Shown here: positions 28,257 to 36,456 of the stretch, piece by piece
Layout of the letters: each line of letters starts with the position of its first letter
Position numbering within the stretch: position 1 is the first letter of the stretch
DNA from: Clostridia bacterium
Lineage (GTDB): Bacteria; Bacillota; Clostridia; TANB77; CAG-508
NCBI GenBank assembly: GCA_900759015.1
Contig: CAAEUE010000015.1
Coordinates: 186,001-250,000, forward strand
DNA length: 64,000 nt
Direction: 5' to 3'
Notes under the pieces: generated by a model
The model's database searches: none
Seen by the model: only the letters and a program-made list of their open reading frames with translations
Told to the model about the DNA's origin: nothing
Position numbers and translations under genes: made by a program

Positions 28257-31049
28257 TTATGCTTCGTCTTTTGTTGTATTTATTTTTAATAGTTTGAATA
28301 TTTCTACAATTACTAATGGTGCTATTATTAATAAAATTGTTTCTATTAAATTGCCCATTGGTAAAATTGGTATACTGAATATATGTCTTAATGCTGGTAC
28401 TAACAATATTATAAGCATTAATGCTGCTGATGCTCCTATTGCTAGCAATAACATTTTGTTGTTAAATGGATGTGTTTTAAATACAGATTTTTTGTTATTT
28501 CTAATATTAAATACATGTACTAATTCTGAAAATGCTAATACCATAAAGGCCATTGTTTGACCAATTTCTACTTTTACTTCTTGCTTTTCTACATATTCTG
28601 CTCCGTTTGCTAATGCTTCATCTAAGTTTTCTACTTCTTCTACACTATATAAAGTTCCATCTACTTTTACCATAGTTGGTAAATTTTCTTCTGGTGTTGC
28701 AATACCAATTATAAATGCTGCAAGTGTTAGTAAACCAATCATTATTCCTTGGTATACAACTCTAAAACTCATACCTTTTGTAAAAATACCTTTTTGTTTC
28801 TTTGGCTTTCGTTTCATTACATCATCTTCTGCAGGATCTACTGCTAGTGCTAATGCTGGAAGTGAATCAGTTACTAAATTAATCCATAATATATGAATTG
28901 GAAGTAATACTTCGATTAAGCCAATATCTATATTAAATGTGCTTCCAAGCCAAGGTGTAATTAATATTGCTAAAAATAGTACTATGATCTCACCAACATT
29001 GCTAGAAAGTAAGAATTGAATAGCTTTTAATATATTATCATAAATACGTCTTCCTTCTTCTACAGATGATACTATTGTAGCAAAATTGTCATCTGTTAAT
29101 ATTACATCTGCTGCTTCCTTAGAAACGTCTGTGCCTACGATTCCCATTGCACAACCAATATCTGCTGTTTTTAATGCTGGCGCATCATTTACACCATCAC
29201 CAGTCATGGCAACAATTTCTCCGTTTGCTTGCCAAGCTTTTACTATTCTAACTTTATGTTCAGGTGATACTCTGGCATATACTGAATATTTTCTAATATT
29301 TTTTGTTAGATCTTCATCTGACATTTCCTCTAGTTCGCTACCTGTAATTGCTTCATCTTCGTTTTCTAATATTCCTAATGCTTTTGCAATTGCAACAGCT
29401 GTAATCTTATGATCTCCAGTAATCATTACTGTTTTTATTCCGGCTGTTTTACATTTTTCTACTGCTACTTTAACTTCTTCTCTTGGTGGATCTATCATTC
29501 CAACCATTCCAACAAATATTAAATCATTTTCTATGTTTTTCATTTCTTCATCTGTTGGTTCATGATCTAGTTCTTTATATGCCATGGATAATACTCTTAG
29601 TGCATCCTTTGCCATATCAACATTATATTTATCTATTTCTGTTTTATATTTCTCTAAATCTGTTTTTATTTCTCCATTTATTATATAAGAATTACATCTT
29701 GCAAGTAATTCATCAATTCCACCTTTAGTATAAACAAAATACTTCTCTCCTACTTTATTTACTGTAGTCATTAATTTTCTATCAGAATCGAATGGAATTT
29801 CTTTTACTCTTTTAAATTCTAAAACATCTTTAACATCAAAATTAATTTTAAATCCTAAATCTATTAATGCTGTTTCTGTAGGATCACCAGTTAATTGATT
29901 CTCTGCCCCTATTTTTGTATCATTACATAATGTACAAACTTGCATTAATCTATCTAGCTCATCACTTATATCTTTAATATTTGCAACTTCTTCTATTTTA
30001 TTATTTACAAATACTTTTTGAACTGTCATTTTGTTTTGCGTTAATGTTCCTGTTTTATCTGAACATATAACTGTTGCACTTCCTAATGTTTCTACTGCTG
30101 GTAATTTCTTTATAATAGCATTTTTCTTTACCATTCTTTGAACACCTATAGCTAAAACTATTGTAGAAACTGCTGCTAGACCTTCTGGAATTGCTGCAAC
30201 AGCTAAACTAACAGCTGTCATAAACATATCTATTACATCTTTACCATAAGCAATTCCTATTATAAATATTACTATACATATTGCAAGTGCTGCTATTCCT
30301 AATGTTTTTCCTAATTTATTTAATTTTATTTGAAGTGGTGTTTCTGCCCCCTCTGTATCACTAATAATTTTAGCAATCTTACCAACTTCTGTATTCATTC
30401 CTGTTTCTACTACAATACCTTTTCCTCTTCCATATGTTATAAGTGAAGAAGAGAAAAGCATGTTTGTTCTATCTCCAAGACTAACTTTTTCATCATCTAT
30501 AGTTTCTGTATTTTTATCTACTGGTACAGACTCACCTGTTAATGATGCTTCTTGTGATTTTAAATTTGCACTTTCTACTATTCTTAAGTCTGCTGGTACA
30601 TAGTCACCTGTGTCTAAAACAACGATATCTCCTGGCACTAATTCTCTTGATTGTACTACTGTTACTTTTCCATTACGTATAACTTTTGATGCATGTGCAC
30701 TTAATTTTTGAAGTGCCTCTAATGATTTCTCTGCTTTGCTTTCCTGTACTACACCGATTATTGCATTAAGTACTACTACTATTAAAATTATAATTGTATC
30801 TGTTATACCTTCGCCTTCTGCAATTCCTACTGCCCCAGATACTACAGCTGCGATAATTAAAACAATTATCATAAAATCTTTAAATTGTTCTAAAAATTTT
30901 ACAAATAAAGATTTTTTCTTCTTCTGTTCTAATTCATTCATGCCATACTTTTTATAATTTGCCTTTACTTGTTCTTCTGTTAAGCCTTCTTTAATATTGG
31001 TTTGTAGTTCTTTCTCTACTTGACTTATTCCTTTGTTAAACCAATTCAC
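28257..31049 (-). CDS. P-type cation ATPase, PMCA/SERCA-like (Ca2+ and/or Mn2+ exporter)
   Basis: 930 residues, full length for type IIA/IIB pumps. Landmarks: cation-ATPase N-terminal domain (1-60), TGES (171-174), PEGL in helix M4 (288-291), phosphorylation site DKTGT (331-335), GDGVNDAP in the P domain, and M6 with NLVTDSLPALAL, whose Asn and Asp residues coordinate the ion. Helix M5 carries NVGE. By family it exports Ca2+, but it is preceded by a yybP-ykoY element, which responds to Mn2+, so manganese export is a serious alternative. The start is a GTG at 31049, seven bases after GGAGAG; an ATG closer to the site is out of frame. Confidence 0.93.
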   Translation of the reverse strand: MNWFNKGISQVEKELQTNIKEGLTEEQVKANYKKYGMNELEQKKKKSLFVKFLEQFKDFMIIVLIIAAVVSGAVGIAEGEGITDTIIILIVVVLNAIIGVVQESKAEKSLEALQKLSAHASKVIRNGKVTVVQSRELVPGDIVVLDTGDYVPADLRIVESANLKSQEASLTGESVPVDKNTETIDDEKVSLGDRTNMLFSSSLITYGRGKGIVVETGMNTEVGKIAKIISDTEGAETPLQIKLNKLGKTLGIAALAICIVIFIIGIAYGKDVIDMFMTAVSLAVAAIPEGLAAVSTIVLAIGVQRMVKKNAIIKKLPAVETLGSATVICSDKTGTLTQNKMTVQKVFVNNKIEEVANIKDISDELDRLMQVCTLCNDTKIGAENQLTGDPTETALIDLGFKINFDVKDVLEFKRVKEIPFDSDRKLMTTVNKVGEKYFVYTKGGIDELLARCNSYIINGEIKTDLEKYKTEIDKYNVDMAKDALRVLSMAYKELDHEPTDEEMKNIENDLIFVGMVGMIDPPREEVKVAVEKCKTAGIKTVMITGDHKITAVAIAKALGILENEDEAITGSELEEMSDEDLTKNIRKYSVYARVSPEHKVRIVKAWQANGEIVAMTGDGVNDAPALKTADIGCAMGIVGTDVSKEAADVILTDDNFATIVSSVEEGRRIYDNILKAIQFLLSSNVGEIIVLFLAILITPWLGSTFNIDIGLIEVLLPIHILWINLVTDSLPALALAVDPAEDDVMKRKPKKQKGIFTKGMSFRVVYQGIMIGLLTLAAFIIGIATPEENLPTMVKVDGTLYSVEEVENLDEALANGAEYVEKQEVKVEIGQTMAFMVLAFSELVHVFNIRNNKKSVFKTHPFNNKMLLLAIGASAALMLIILLVPALRHIFSIPILPMGNLIETILLIIAPLVIVEIFKLLKINTTKDEA

Positions 31050-31080
31050 TATTCATCTCTCCTTTTTTAGTATTATACAC

Positions 31081-31129
31081 AAAAAGCAAGACTTTAAAAA
31101 ACTTTTTGTGTTTTTTAAAAGTCTTGCTT
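31081..31129 (-). terminator. Riboswitch-controlled intrinsic terminator
   Basis: On the minus strand GCAAGACTTTTAAAAAAC pairs with GTTTTTTAAAGTCTTGC (one bulged T) around a short A-rich loop, followed by TTTTTGTG. The 5' arm overlaps the last helix strand of the upstream aptamer (GCAAGAC), so ligand binding to the aptamer would block this hairpin and permit read-through into the ATPase gene. Confidence 0.85.
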
Positions 31130-31206
31130 ACCTAAACTAGGTTACTAACCAGAATTTTTCGCGACTGTTGATTAGTAGTTTACAAGCTACTCCCTTTTAA
31201 AAGTAG
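31121..31206 (-). promoter_or_regulatory. yybP-ykoY (manganese-sensing) riboswitch aptamer
   Basis: On the minus strand the leader reads AAAAGGGAGTAGC near 31190, then CAGTCGCG, CTGGTTAGTAACC and finally GGTAAGCAAGAC. The GGGAGTAG start, the central CTGGT hairpin and the closing GCAAGAC are the recognisable conserved elements of the yybP-ykoY family. Known members bind Mn2+ and turn on efflux genes including cation P-type ATPases. It directly precedes a terminator and the P-type ATPase gene. Confidence 0.8.
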
Positions 31207-31210
31207 TTGT

Positions 31211-31239
31211 ATTTTATCACTTAACCAAAATTTTTTCAA
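31211..31239 (-). promoter_or_regulatory. Promoter of the riboswitch-ATPase transcript
   Basis: On the minus strand TTGAAA (31239-31234) and TAAAAT (31216-31211) are 17 bases apart. Initiation about seven bases on would place the transcript start at the beginning of the aptamer, which fits an independent riboswitch-controlled unit. Confidence 0.65.
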
Positions 31240-31249
31240 TATTTTTTTA

Positions 31250-31936
31250 TTATTTTGCATATAAAATTAATCTCGCTGATCCGTTTTGTGAACAAGTTGC
31301 AAGCGTTATTTCTGGTATTCCTCCTGTATCTCTAAATATGTAACTTGTATCTTGAGGAGATGTTTCAAACTTATTATATATTGTATATTCTACAGTTACT
31401 CCGTATAGATCTGTAATGTATACTTTATCACCTATATTTAAATTCTTATTTTTTGAAAAAAACAATCTATTTAAATAATTATGACCTGCTATTACTGTAT
31501 TTCCTGGTTCATTTGGACCTGGTCCATATTCTACACATACACCTTTTTCTAATGCTTGTTTTGATAGTGTAGCTATTATTGGATATTGTATACCTGTTTT
31601 AGGAATTCTGATATATCCACAAACATCATAATTATAATATTTACCAACATTTTTTTTACTTGATGACGATCTTGCTGATTTTACTTTTTCAGCTTTATTG
31701 GTAGCTGTTTCATTGCTATTTGTTGAGTCAGTTAAATCTTCATCACTTATTATATTTCCATTTATATCTCCTATTTCATTTGTAAATTCTGCTATATATT
31801 CATCAGAATCATCATTTATAATTTTAGCAGAAATAAATCTATAGGCTACATATCCTGCTATACATAGTAATATTATTAGTAAAATTATAAAAAATACATT
31901 TAACACCTTTTTATAAGCCTCTTGTGCAGTAGACAT
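31250..31936 (-). CDS. Sortase (class B/D-like), second of a tandem pair
   Basis: 228 residues. One N-terminal transmembrane helix (about 12-33), a Ser/Asn/Lys-rich spacer to residue 103, then the sortase barrel: GYIRIPKTGIQYPI, AGHNY with catalytic His152, and TLATC with catalytic Cys215, followed by Arg222. All three catalytic residues are present. Sortases cleave a C-terminal sorting signal and join the protein to peptidoglycan or to another pilin. No protein with a recognisable sorting signal is encoded in this window. The upstream neighbour is a clear paralogue. The ATG follows AGGAGGT. Confidence 0.92.
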   Translation of the reverse strand: MSTAQEAYKKVLNVFFIILLIILLCIAGYVAYRFISAKIINDDSDEYIAEFTNEIGDINGNIISDEDLTDSTNSNETATNKAEKVKSARSSSSKKNVGKYYNYDVCGYIRIPKTGIQYPIIATLSKQALEKGVCVEYGPGPNEPGNTVIAGHNYLNRLFFSKNKNLNIGDKVYITDLYGVTVEYTIYNKFETSPQDTSYIFRDTGGIPEITLATCSQNGSARLILYAK

Positions 31937-31997
31937 TTCTACCTCCTATTAATTGATTTTCAACTCATACGATATTTCTTTAAACTTAACAAAAAAA

Positions 31998-32027
31998 GGG
32001 ATTTTAAGGAACGTCCCCAAATCCCTT
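31998..32027. repeat. Dispersed palindromic repeat, copy 5
   Basis: A complete unit: GGGATTTTAA, GGAACGTCCCC, AAATCCCTT. It lies between the two sortase genes, ending six bases before the stop codon of the upstream sortase gene. Confidence 0.85.
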
Positions 32028-32032
32028 TTTGA

Positions 32033-32701
32033 TTATTCTGCAAGTCTTGCCCAAATTATAATTCTTGCTTTACTATCATCTGTACAAGTTGTTAAAGATA
32101 TTTCTGGTTTTCCTTTAGTATCTCTTTGCATATAATCTGCATCTTCTGGAGTTGTTTCATATTTATTATAAATTTCATATTTTAATCTTGTTCCAGAATT
32201 ATCTGTAATATAAATTGTATCTCCATTTTCTAATTTATAGTTATTTGAAAAGAATTGTCCATTTCTGTAATTATGTCCTGCAATTACCGTGTTTCCAACT
32301 TGGTTTGGTCCTGGTCCATATTGCATTACTACAGCTGTGTTCATTGCTCTTGTACCCATTTGTTTTAATATTGGAAGGTCTACATTAGTTTTTGGTATTT
32401 CTATTGCACCTACAACATCAAATCCTTTAAATTTTTTTGTTTCTTGAGAACCATCTCCACTTGCATTTGTAACTGCATTAACATCCAATAAAGCATTAAA
32501 GTCACCAGTGATGTTATTTCCTTCTAATGGTTGTATTCCTAATGAATTCGTATATTCATCCATAAAAGCTTGTGTATCTGCATCTAGGAAATATTTAGTG
32601 TACATACTATATCCTAAAAATGCTAATAATCCAACAATTCCAATTATTACAATAATTAATAAAACAGTTAATACTTTACTATATTTACTATCAATAAACA
32701 T
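32033..32701 (-). CDS. Sortase (class B/D-like), first of a tandem pair
   Basis: 222 residues. N-terminal transmembrane helix about 10-32, short spacer, then the catalytic barrel with GAIEIPKTNVDLPI, AGHNY (His143), SLTTC (Cys206) and Arg213. The pattern GPGPN-x-x-GNTVIAGHNY is nearly identical to that in the downstream sortase, so the two arose by duplication. The spacer region between membrane and barrel is quite different, suggesting different positioning at the surface. A TAATTGGAGGT site precedes the ATG. Confidence 0.92.
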   Translation of the reverse strand: MFIDSKYSKVLTVLLIIVIIGIVGLLAFLGYSMYTKYFLDADTQAFMDEYTNSLGIQPLEGNNITGDFNALLDVNAVTNASGDGSQETKKFKGFDVVGAIEIPKTNVDLPILKQMGTRAMNTAVVMQYGPGPNQVGNTVIAGHNYRNGQFFSNNYKLENGDTIYITDNSGTRLKYEIYNKYETTPEDADYMQRDTKGKPEISLTTCTDDSKARIIIWARLAE

Positions 32702-32789
32702 AATTTTACCTCCAATTACTTCTCTAAAGTATATTATAACATATTTTAAATTGTTTTCATATACTTTATGTAAATTTTTTCTTTTGTTT

Positions 32790-33134
32790 TTAACACATTT
32801 TTGTTCCTAATTTTTTACCACCTATTAAGTGAAAATGTAAATGTTTTACCTCTTGTCCAGCATCTTCTTTACAGTTATTTATTATTCTATAACCTGTTTC
32901 TGCAATTCCTTGTTCTTTTGCAATTTTGTTTATTACTAGGTGTATTTTTGCTATGATATCTGAATCAGCTTCAGTTATCTCGCTTATATCACTATAATGT
33001 TTTTTTGGAATTACTAAAATATGAACTGGCGCCATTGGATTAATATCTTTAAATGCTAATATTTCATCATCTTCATATACTTTTGTAGATGGTACTTCTC
33101 CTTTTACTATTTTACAAAATAAACAATCTTCCAT
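32790..33134 (-). CDS. HIT family nucleotide-binding hydrolase (HinT-like)
   Basis: 114 residues, typical length for HinT. The N-terminal CLFCKIVKGEVPS includes the Cys pair seen in zinc-containing HIT proteins, FKDINPMAPVH is the family core, and HLHFHLIGG is the His triad near the C-terminus. HinT hydrolyses nucleoside phosphoramidates and acyl-adenylates in the cytoplasm. ATG 33134 is chosen over the in-frame GTG at 33146, because the GGAGGT site lies between them. Confidence 0.93.
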   Translation of the reverse strand: MEDCLFCKIVKGEVPSTKVYEDDEILAFKDINPMAPVHILVIPKKHYSDISEITEADSDIIAKIHLVINKIAKEQGIAETGYRIINNCKEDAGQEVKHLHFHLIGGKKLGTKMC

Positions 33135-33145
33135 TTTTACCTCCA

Positions 33146-33224
33146 CGGGAATTGGGGACGGTGTTTTTTTCCCTTTTATATTTTTTATACAGTAGGGATT
33201 TTAGGACCGTCCCCAAATCCCTAT
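33146..33224. repeat. Dispersed palindromic repeat, copy 6 (two units)
   Basis: First unit GGGAATTGGGGACGGTG with a T-run and CCC (33147-33173); second unit AGGGATTTTA, GGACCGTCCCC, AAATCCCT (33194-33222). Both have a C or G change in the core (ACCGT or ACGGT instead of ACGT). It lies between the alaS and HIT genes. Confidence 0.85.
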
Positions 33225-33231
33225 TTTTATA

Positions 33232-34983
33232 TTATTTTATTAAAACTGCTTTTATTCTTCTAATTCCTGATGAACTAGATTCTTCTTTTTTTATTTTAAA
33301 TCTTCCTAGTTCTCCTGTATGTTTTACATGAGGACCACCACAAATTTCTTTACTAAAATCTCCTATAGTATAAACTTTTACTCTATCACCATATTTGTTT
33401 GTAAATAATCCTATTGCTCCTGATTTTTTAGCATCCTCATAACTCATTTCTTCACATGTTACTGGTAAATCTTCTTTTATTTTTTCATTTACTAAATCCT
33501 CTACTTTTTGTATTTCTTCTTTAGTCATTTTTTGAGGATGTGTAAAGTCAAATCTTAATCTTTCTGTTGTAATGTTTGAACCACTTTGTTTTACATGGTC
33601 TCCTAACACTTCTCTTAATGCTTCATGTAATAAATGTGTTGCTGTATGGTAAGCTATAGTTTGCTCATTTTGTTCCGCTAATCCACCTTTAAATTTTTGC
33701 TCACTACCTTGTCTTGATTTTTCTTGGTGTTCTTTAAATAATTTGTTAAATCCTTCCATATCTACTTTTATATTATTTTCTTTTGCTAATTCTTCTGTTA
33801 CTTCTGGTGGGAAACCATAAGTATCATATAGTCTAAACACTGTTTCAGAATCTATAATCTCTTTTCCTTGCTCTTTTGCTTTATTCGTAGCTTTTATAAA
33901 TTCTCTTTCTCCATGCTCTAAAGTTTTAACAAATTTACTTTGTTCTTCTAATATAACTTGTTTAATAGTTTCTTTGTTTGTAACTAAGTCTGGATACATT
34001 TCTTTTAGAGTTTCTATATTTAAATCTATTAATTTTTCTGTTTCTGATAAGTCTATTTGTAATTTATTTAAATGTCTTATCATTCTTCTTATTAATCTTC
34101 TTAAAATATATCCTCTATCTATATTACTTGGTCTTCCACCATCTGCTATTATCATCATAGAAGCTCTTAAATGTTCTGCAACTATTCTTCTACTATTAAT
34201 ATTGTCTATTTTTTGTAGCTCTTCTAACTTGTCCATTACTGGTGCAAATAGTTCTGTTTCGAATGGTGTTTGTTTTCCTTGTAATAACATTGTCATTCTT
34301 TCTAGTCCAAGACCTGTATCTACATTATGTTGTTTTAATTCTGTTAATGTACCATCTTTATGTTTAAAGTATTTCATGAATACATTGTTCCATATTTCTA
34401 CATATTTACCACAGTCACAATCTGGATTACATCCTTCTGAACATTTTGGTTTTCCTGTATCATAAAACATTTCTGTATCTGGTCCACAAGGTCCTTCTTC
34501 ACCAGCAATCCACCAATTTTCTTTTAAGAAATATATTCTTTCTTTTGGTATACCTGCTTCTTCCCAATATTTTGCAGCTTCTTCATCTTTTGGTGCATCT
34601 TCATTTCCGGCAAAACAAGTAACAGATAATTTTTCTACTGGTATATTTAATACTTTTGTTAAGAATTCAAAACTCATCTTTATAGCTTCTTCTTTAAAAT
34701 ATGCTCCTAATGACCAGTTTCCTAACATTTCGAAATATGTTAAATGTCTGTTATCTCCAACTTCATCTATATCATTTGTTCTTAAACATTTTTGATAATC
34801 TGTTAATTTATTACCTTCTGGATGTTTTTCACCTAATAAATATGGTACCAATGGTTGCATTCCAGCTGTTGTAAATAGAACAGATGGATCATTAATTGGT
34901 ATTAATGGTGCACTTGGTATTATTTTATGATCATGTTCTTCAAAAAATTTTAAAAATTTATTTCTTATTTCTATTGCTTTCAT
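33232..34983 (-). CDS. alaS: Alanyl-tRNA synthetase, short form without C-Ala domain
   Basis: 583 residues, against about 850-900 for usual bacterial enzymes. The class II catalytic core is intact (FTTAGMQPLVPYLLG, RHLTYFEMLGNWS, VDTGLGLERM), and a Cys-rich insertion CSEGCNPDCDCG precedes IEIWNNVFMKY-type motif residues. The tRNA-recognition helices follow (about 240-420). The editing domain has its four zinc ligands: HTATH and, near the end, CGGPH. Two parts are missing: most of the beta-barrel linker before the editing domain, and the whole C-terminal dimerisation/tRNA-elbow domain; the protein stops right after the editing domain. ATG 34983 is preferred (GGGAG seven bases upstream). I see no T-box in the leader. 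Confidence 0.9.
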   Translation of the reverse strand: MKAIEIRNKFLKFFEEHDHKIIPSAPLIPINDPSVLFTTAGMQPLVPYLLGEKHPEGNKLTDYQKCLRTNDIDEVGDNRHLTYFEMLGNWSLGAYFKEEAIKMSFEFLTKVLNIPVEKLSVTCFAGNEDAPKDEEAAKYWEEAGIPKERIYFLKENWWIAGEEGPCGPDTEMFYDTGKPKCSEGCNPDCDCGKYVEIWNNVFMKYFKHKDGTLTELKQHNVDTGLGLERMTMLLQGKQTPFETELFAPVMDKLEELQKIDNINSRRIVAEHLRASMMIIADGGRPSNIDRGYILRRLIRRMIRHLNKLQIDLSETEKLIDLNIETLKEMYPDLVTNKETIKQVILEEQSKFVKTLEHGEREFIKATNKAKEQGKEIIDSETVFRLYDTYGFPPEVTEELAKENNIKVDMEGFNKLFKEHQEKSRQGSEQKFKGGLAEQNEQTIAYHTATHLLHEALREVLGDHVKQSGSNITTERLRFDFTHPQKMTKEEIQKVEDLVNEKIKEDLPVTCEEMSYEDAKKSGAIGLFTNKYGDRVKVYTIGDFSKEICGGPHVKHTGELGRFKIKKEESSSSGIRRIKAVLIK

Positions 34984-35171
34984 TTTCATTCTCCCTCTCA
35001 TTGTCACACGTAATATATAAAAAAGGCCTACAATAATTTAGATTTTACGCATTTAGATTATATTATATTATGCTATAAAATGCAAGATTTATCATATTTT
35101 TATCTTTTTGACGTATAATTTAATTTTTTCTAGAAATACTAATTTTAGACAAATTTAAAAGGAGGAAAATT

Positions 35172-35727
35172 ATGAAAGCAACTGGAGTAGTAAGAAGAAT
35201 TGATGATCTAGGTAGAGTTGTTATTCCAAAAGAAATAAGAAAAACTTTAAGAATAAAAGAACGGTGACCCTTTAGAAATTTTTACAGACAAAGAAGGAGA
35301 AGTTATATTAAAAAAATACTCTCCTATTGGTGAATTGTCTGAATTTGCTTTAGGTTATGCAGAAACATTAGCAAAAACAACAGGCCATATTGCTTGCATA
35401 ACAGATAAAGATACTGTAATTGCTGTTGCTGGCGGTTCAAAAAAAGATTACTTAGAACAAAGTTTGAGCAAAGAAATCGAACAAATCATGGAAGATAAAG
35501 AAGTTTATAAAAGTGATAAAAATAATAATTTATCTGTTCCTATTGTAAAAAATGATAAAAAAGATAAAATATATAATTCACAAATTGTATATCCAATTAT
35601 TTCTAATGGCGATTCTATTGGAACTGTTATTTTACTTTCTAAAGAACCTTCTACAAAAATGTCCGATGTAGAAGCCAAAGTAGCTCAATCTGCTGCTAGC
35701 TTTTTAGGAAGTCAAATGGAAATATAA
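35172..35727 (+). pseudogene. spoVT: spoVT (stage V sporulation protein T) with a one-base insertion
   Basis: Starting at ATG 35172 after AAAAGGAGG, the frame encodes the AbrB-type DNA-binding domain (MKATGVVRRIDDLGRVVIP and KEIRKTLRIKE), then hits TGA at 35265. Removing one C at 35262 restores KEGDPLEIFTDKEGEV and joins the rest of the frame (35335-35727 and upstream), giving 184 residues, close to the 178 of Bacillus SpoVT, with the GAF-like C-terminal domain intact (GHIACITDKDTVIAVAGG). SpoVT is a forespore transcription regulator acting late in sporulation. As the rest of the gene is well preserved, either the insertion is recent or it is a sequencing/assembly error. Confidence 0.88.
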
Positions 35728-35733
35728 CATTAT

Positions 35734-35768
35734 AGCATCTAGTATTCTTAACTAGATGCTTATTTTTT
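35734..35768. terminator. Bidirectional terminator between spoVT and comF
   Basis: AGCATCTAGT (35734-35743) and ACTAGATGCT (35751-35760) form a perfect 10-base stem with a 7-base loop, followed on the plus strand by TATTTTTT. It serves the convergent spoVT and comF genes. Confidence 0.9.
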
Positions 35769-36426
35769 AATCCTTAGCAATTGTTAATACTCCAACCTTT
35801 TTAGCTCCACTTTTTTTAAGTATCCTACTACATTCATTTGTAGTGCTACCTGTTGTAAAAACATCATCAAATAATAGTATTTTCTTATTTTTTACTTCTA
35901 TACTGTTTATTATGCAATATGCATTTTTTATGTTATCTTTTCTTTCTAATTTATTTAAACTACTTTGTGGCTTGATATTTTTTTGTTTTTGTAAAATATT
36001 TATCTTAATTTTTATTTTACTATCCTTTTTTTGTAAATCTTTTAATATTAAATATGCCTGATTATATCCTCTTTCTCTATATCTATATTTATGTAGTGGG
36101 ATAGGAATTACATAGTCGTAACTTTTTATATATTTCATAACTTTTTTATTTGAATAAATTATTTCTGCAAATAATTTATATAAATATGCTTTATCTTTAA
36201 ATTTATATTGTCTAATTTTTTGTTTTATTATTCCATCATATTTAAAAATATGCATATGTTCATCATAATATATTCCTGCTATTTCTAAGAAACATTTTCT
36301 ATGTGGAAATGTTATTTTTTCTAATTTCTTTTTACAGACGCAGCATATTGCATCATTGCATATTTTCTCACATAAACAACAAGTCTGTGGAAAAAATAAA
36401 TTGAGAGCTATATCAATAAGATTCAT
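35767..36426 (-). CDS. comF: ComF family phosphoribosyltransferase-like protein
   Basis: 219 residues. The N-terminus carries a four-Cys zinc-finger-like region (CCLCEKICN and CCVC), followed by the phosphoribosyltransferase fold with IPIPLHKYRYRERGYNQ and the PRPP-binding loop LLFDDVFTTGST. ComF proteins take part in DNA uptake for transformation, and single-strand DNA handling is the proposed role; the enzymatic reaction is unknown. The gene follows the recD2 gene with a 30-base gap, a common pairing of DNA-processing genes. The gene symbol is by family. Confidence 0.9.
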   Translation of the reverse strand: MNLIDIALNLFFPQTCCLCEKICNDAICCVCKKKLEKITFPHRKCFLEIAGIYYDEHMHIFKYDGIIKQKIRQYKFKDKAYLYKLFAEIIYSNKKVMKYIKSYDYVIPIPLHKYRYRERGYNQAYLILKDLQKKDSKIKIKINILQKQKNIKPQSSLNKLERKDNIKNAYCIINSIEVKNKKILLFDDVFTTGSTTNECSRILKKSGAKKVGVLTIAKD

Positions 36427-36456
36427 ATTCCTCCTTATTTAGCCCCCAATTTTAAA

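Noticed and set aside
34984..35171. T-box leader upstream of alaS
   Set aside because: Looked for the AGGGTGGNACCGCG-type antiterminator and a specifier hairpin; neither is present in the AT-rich 190 bases between alaS and spoVT.
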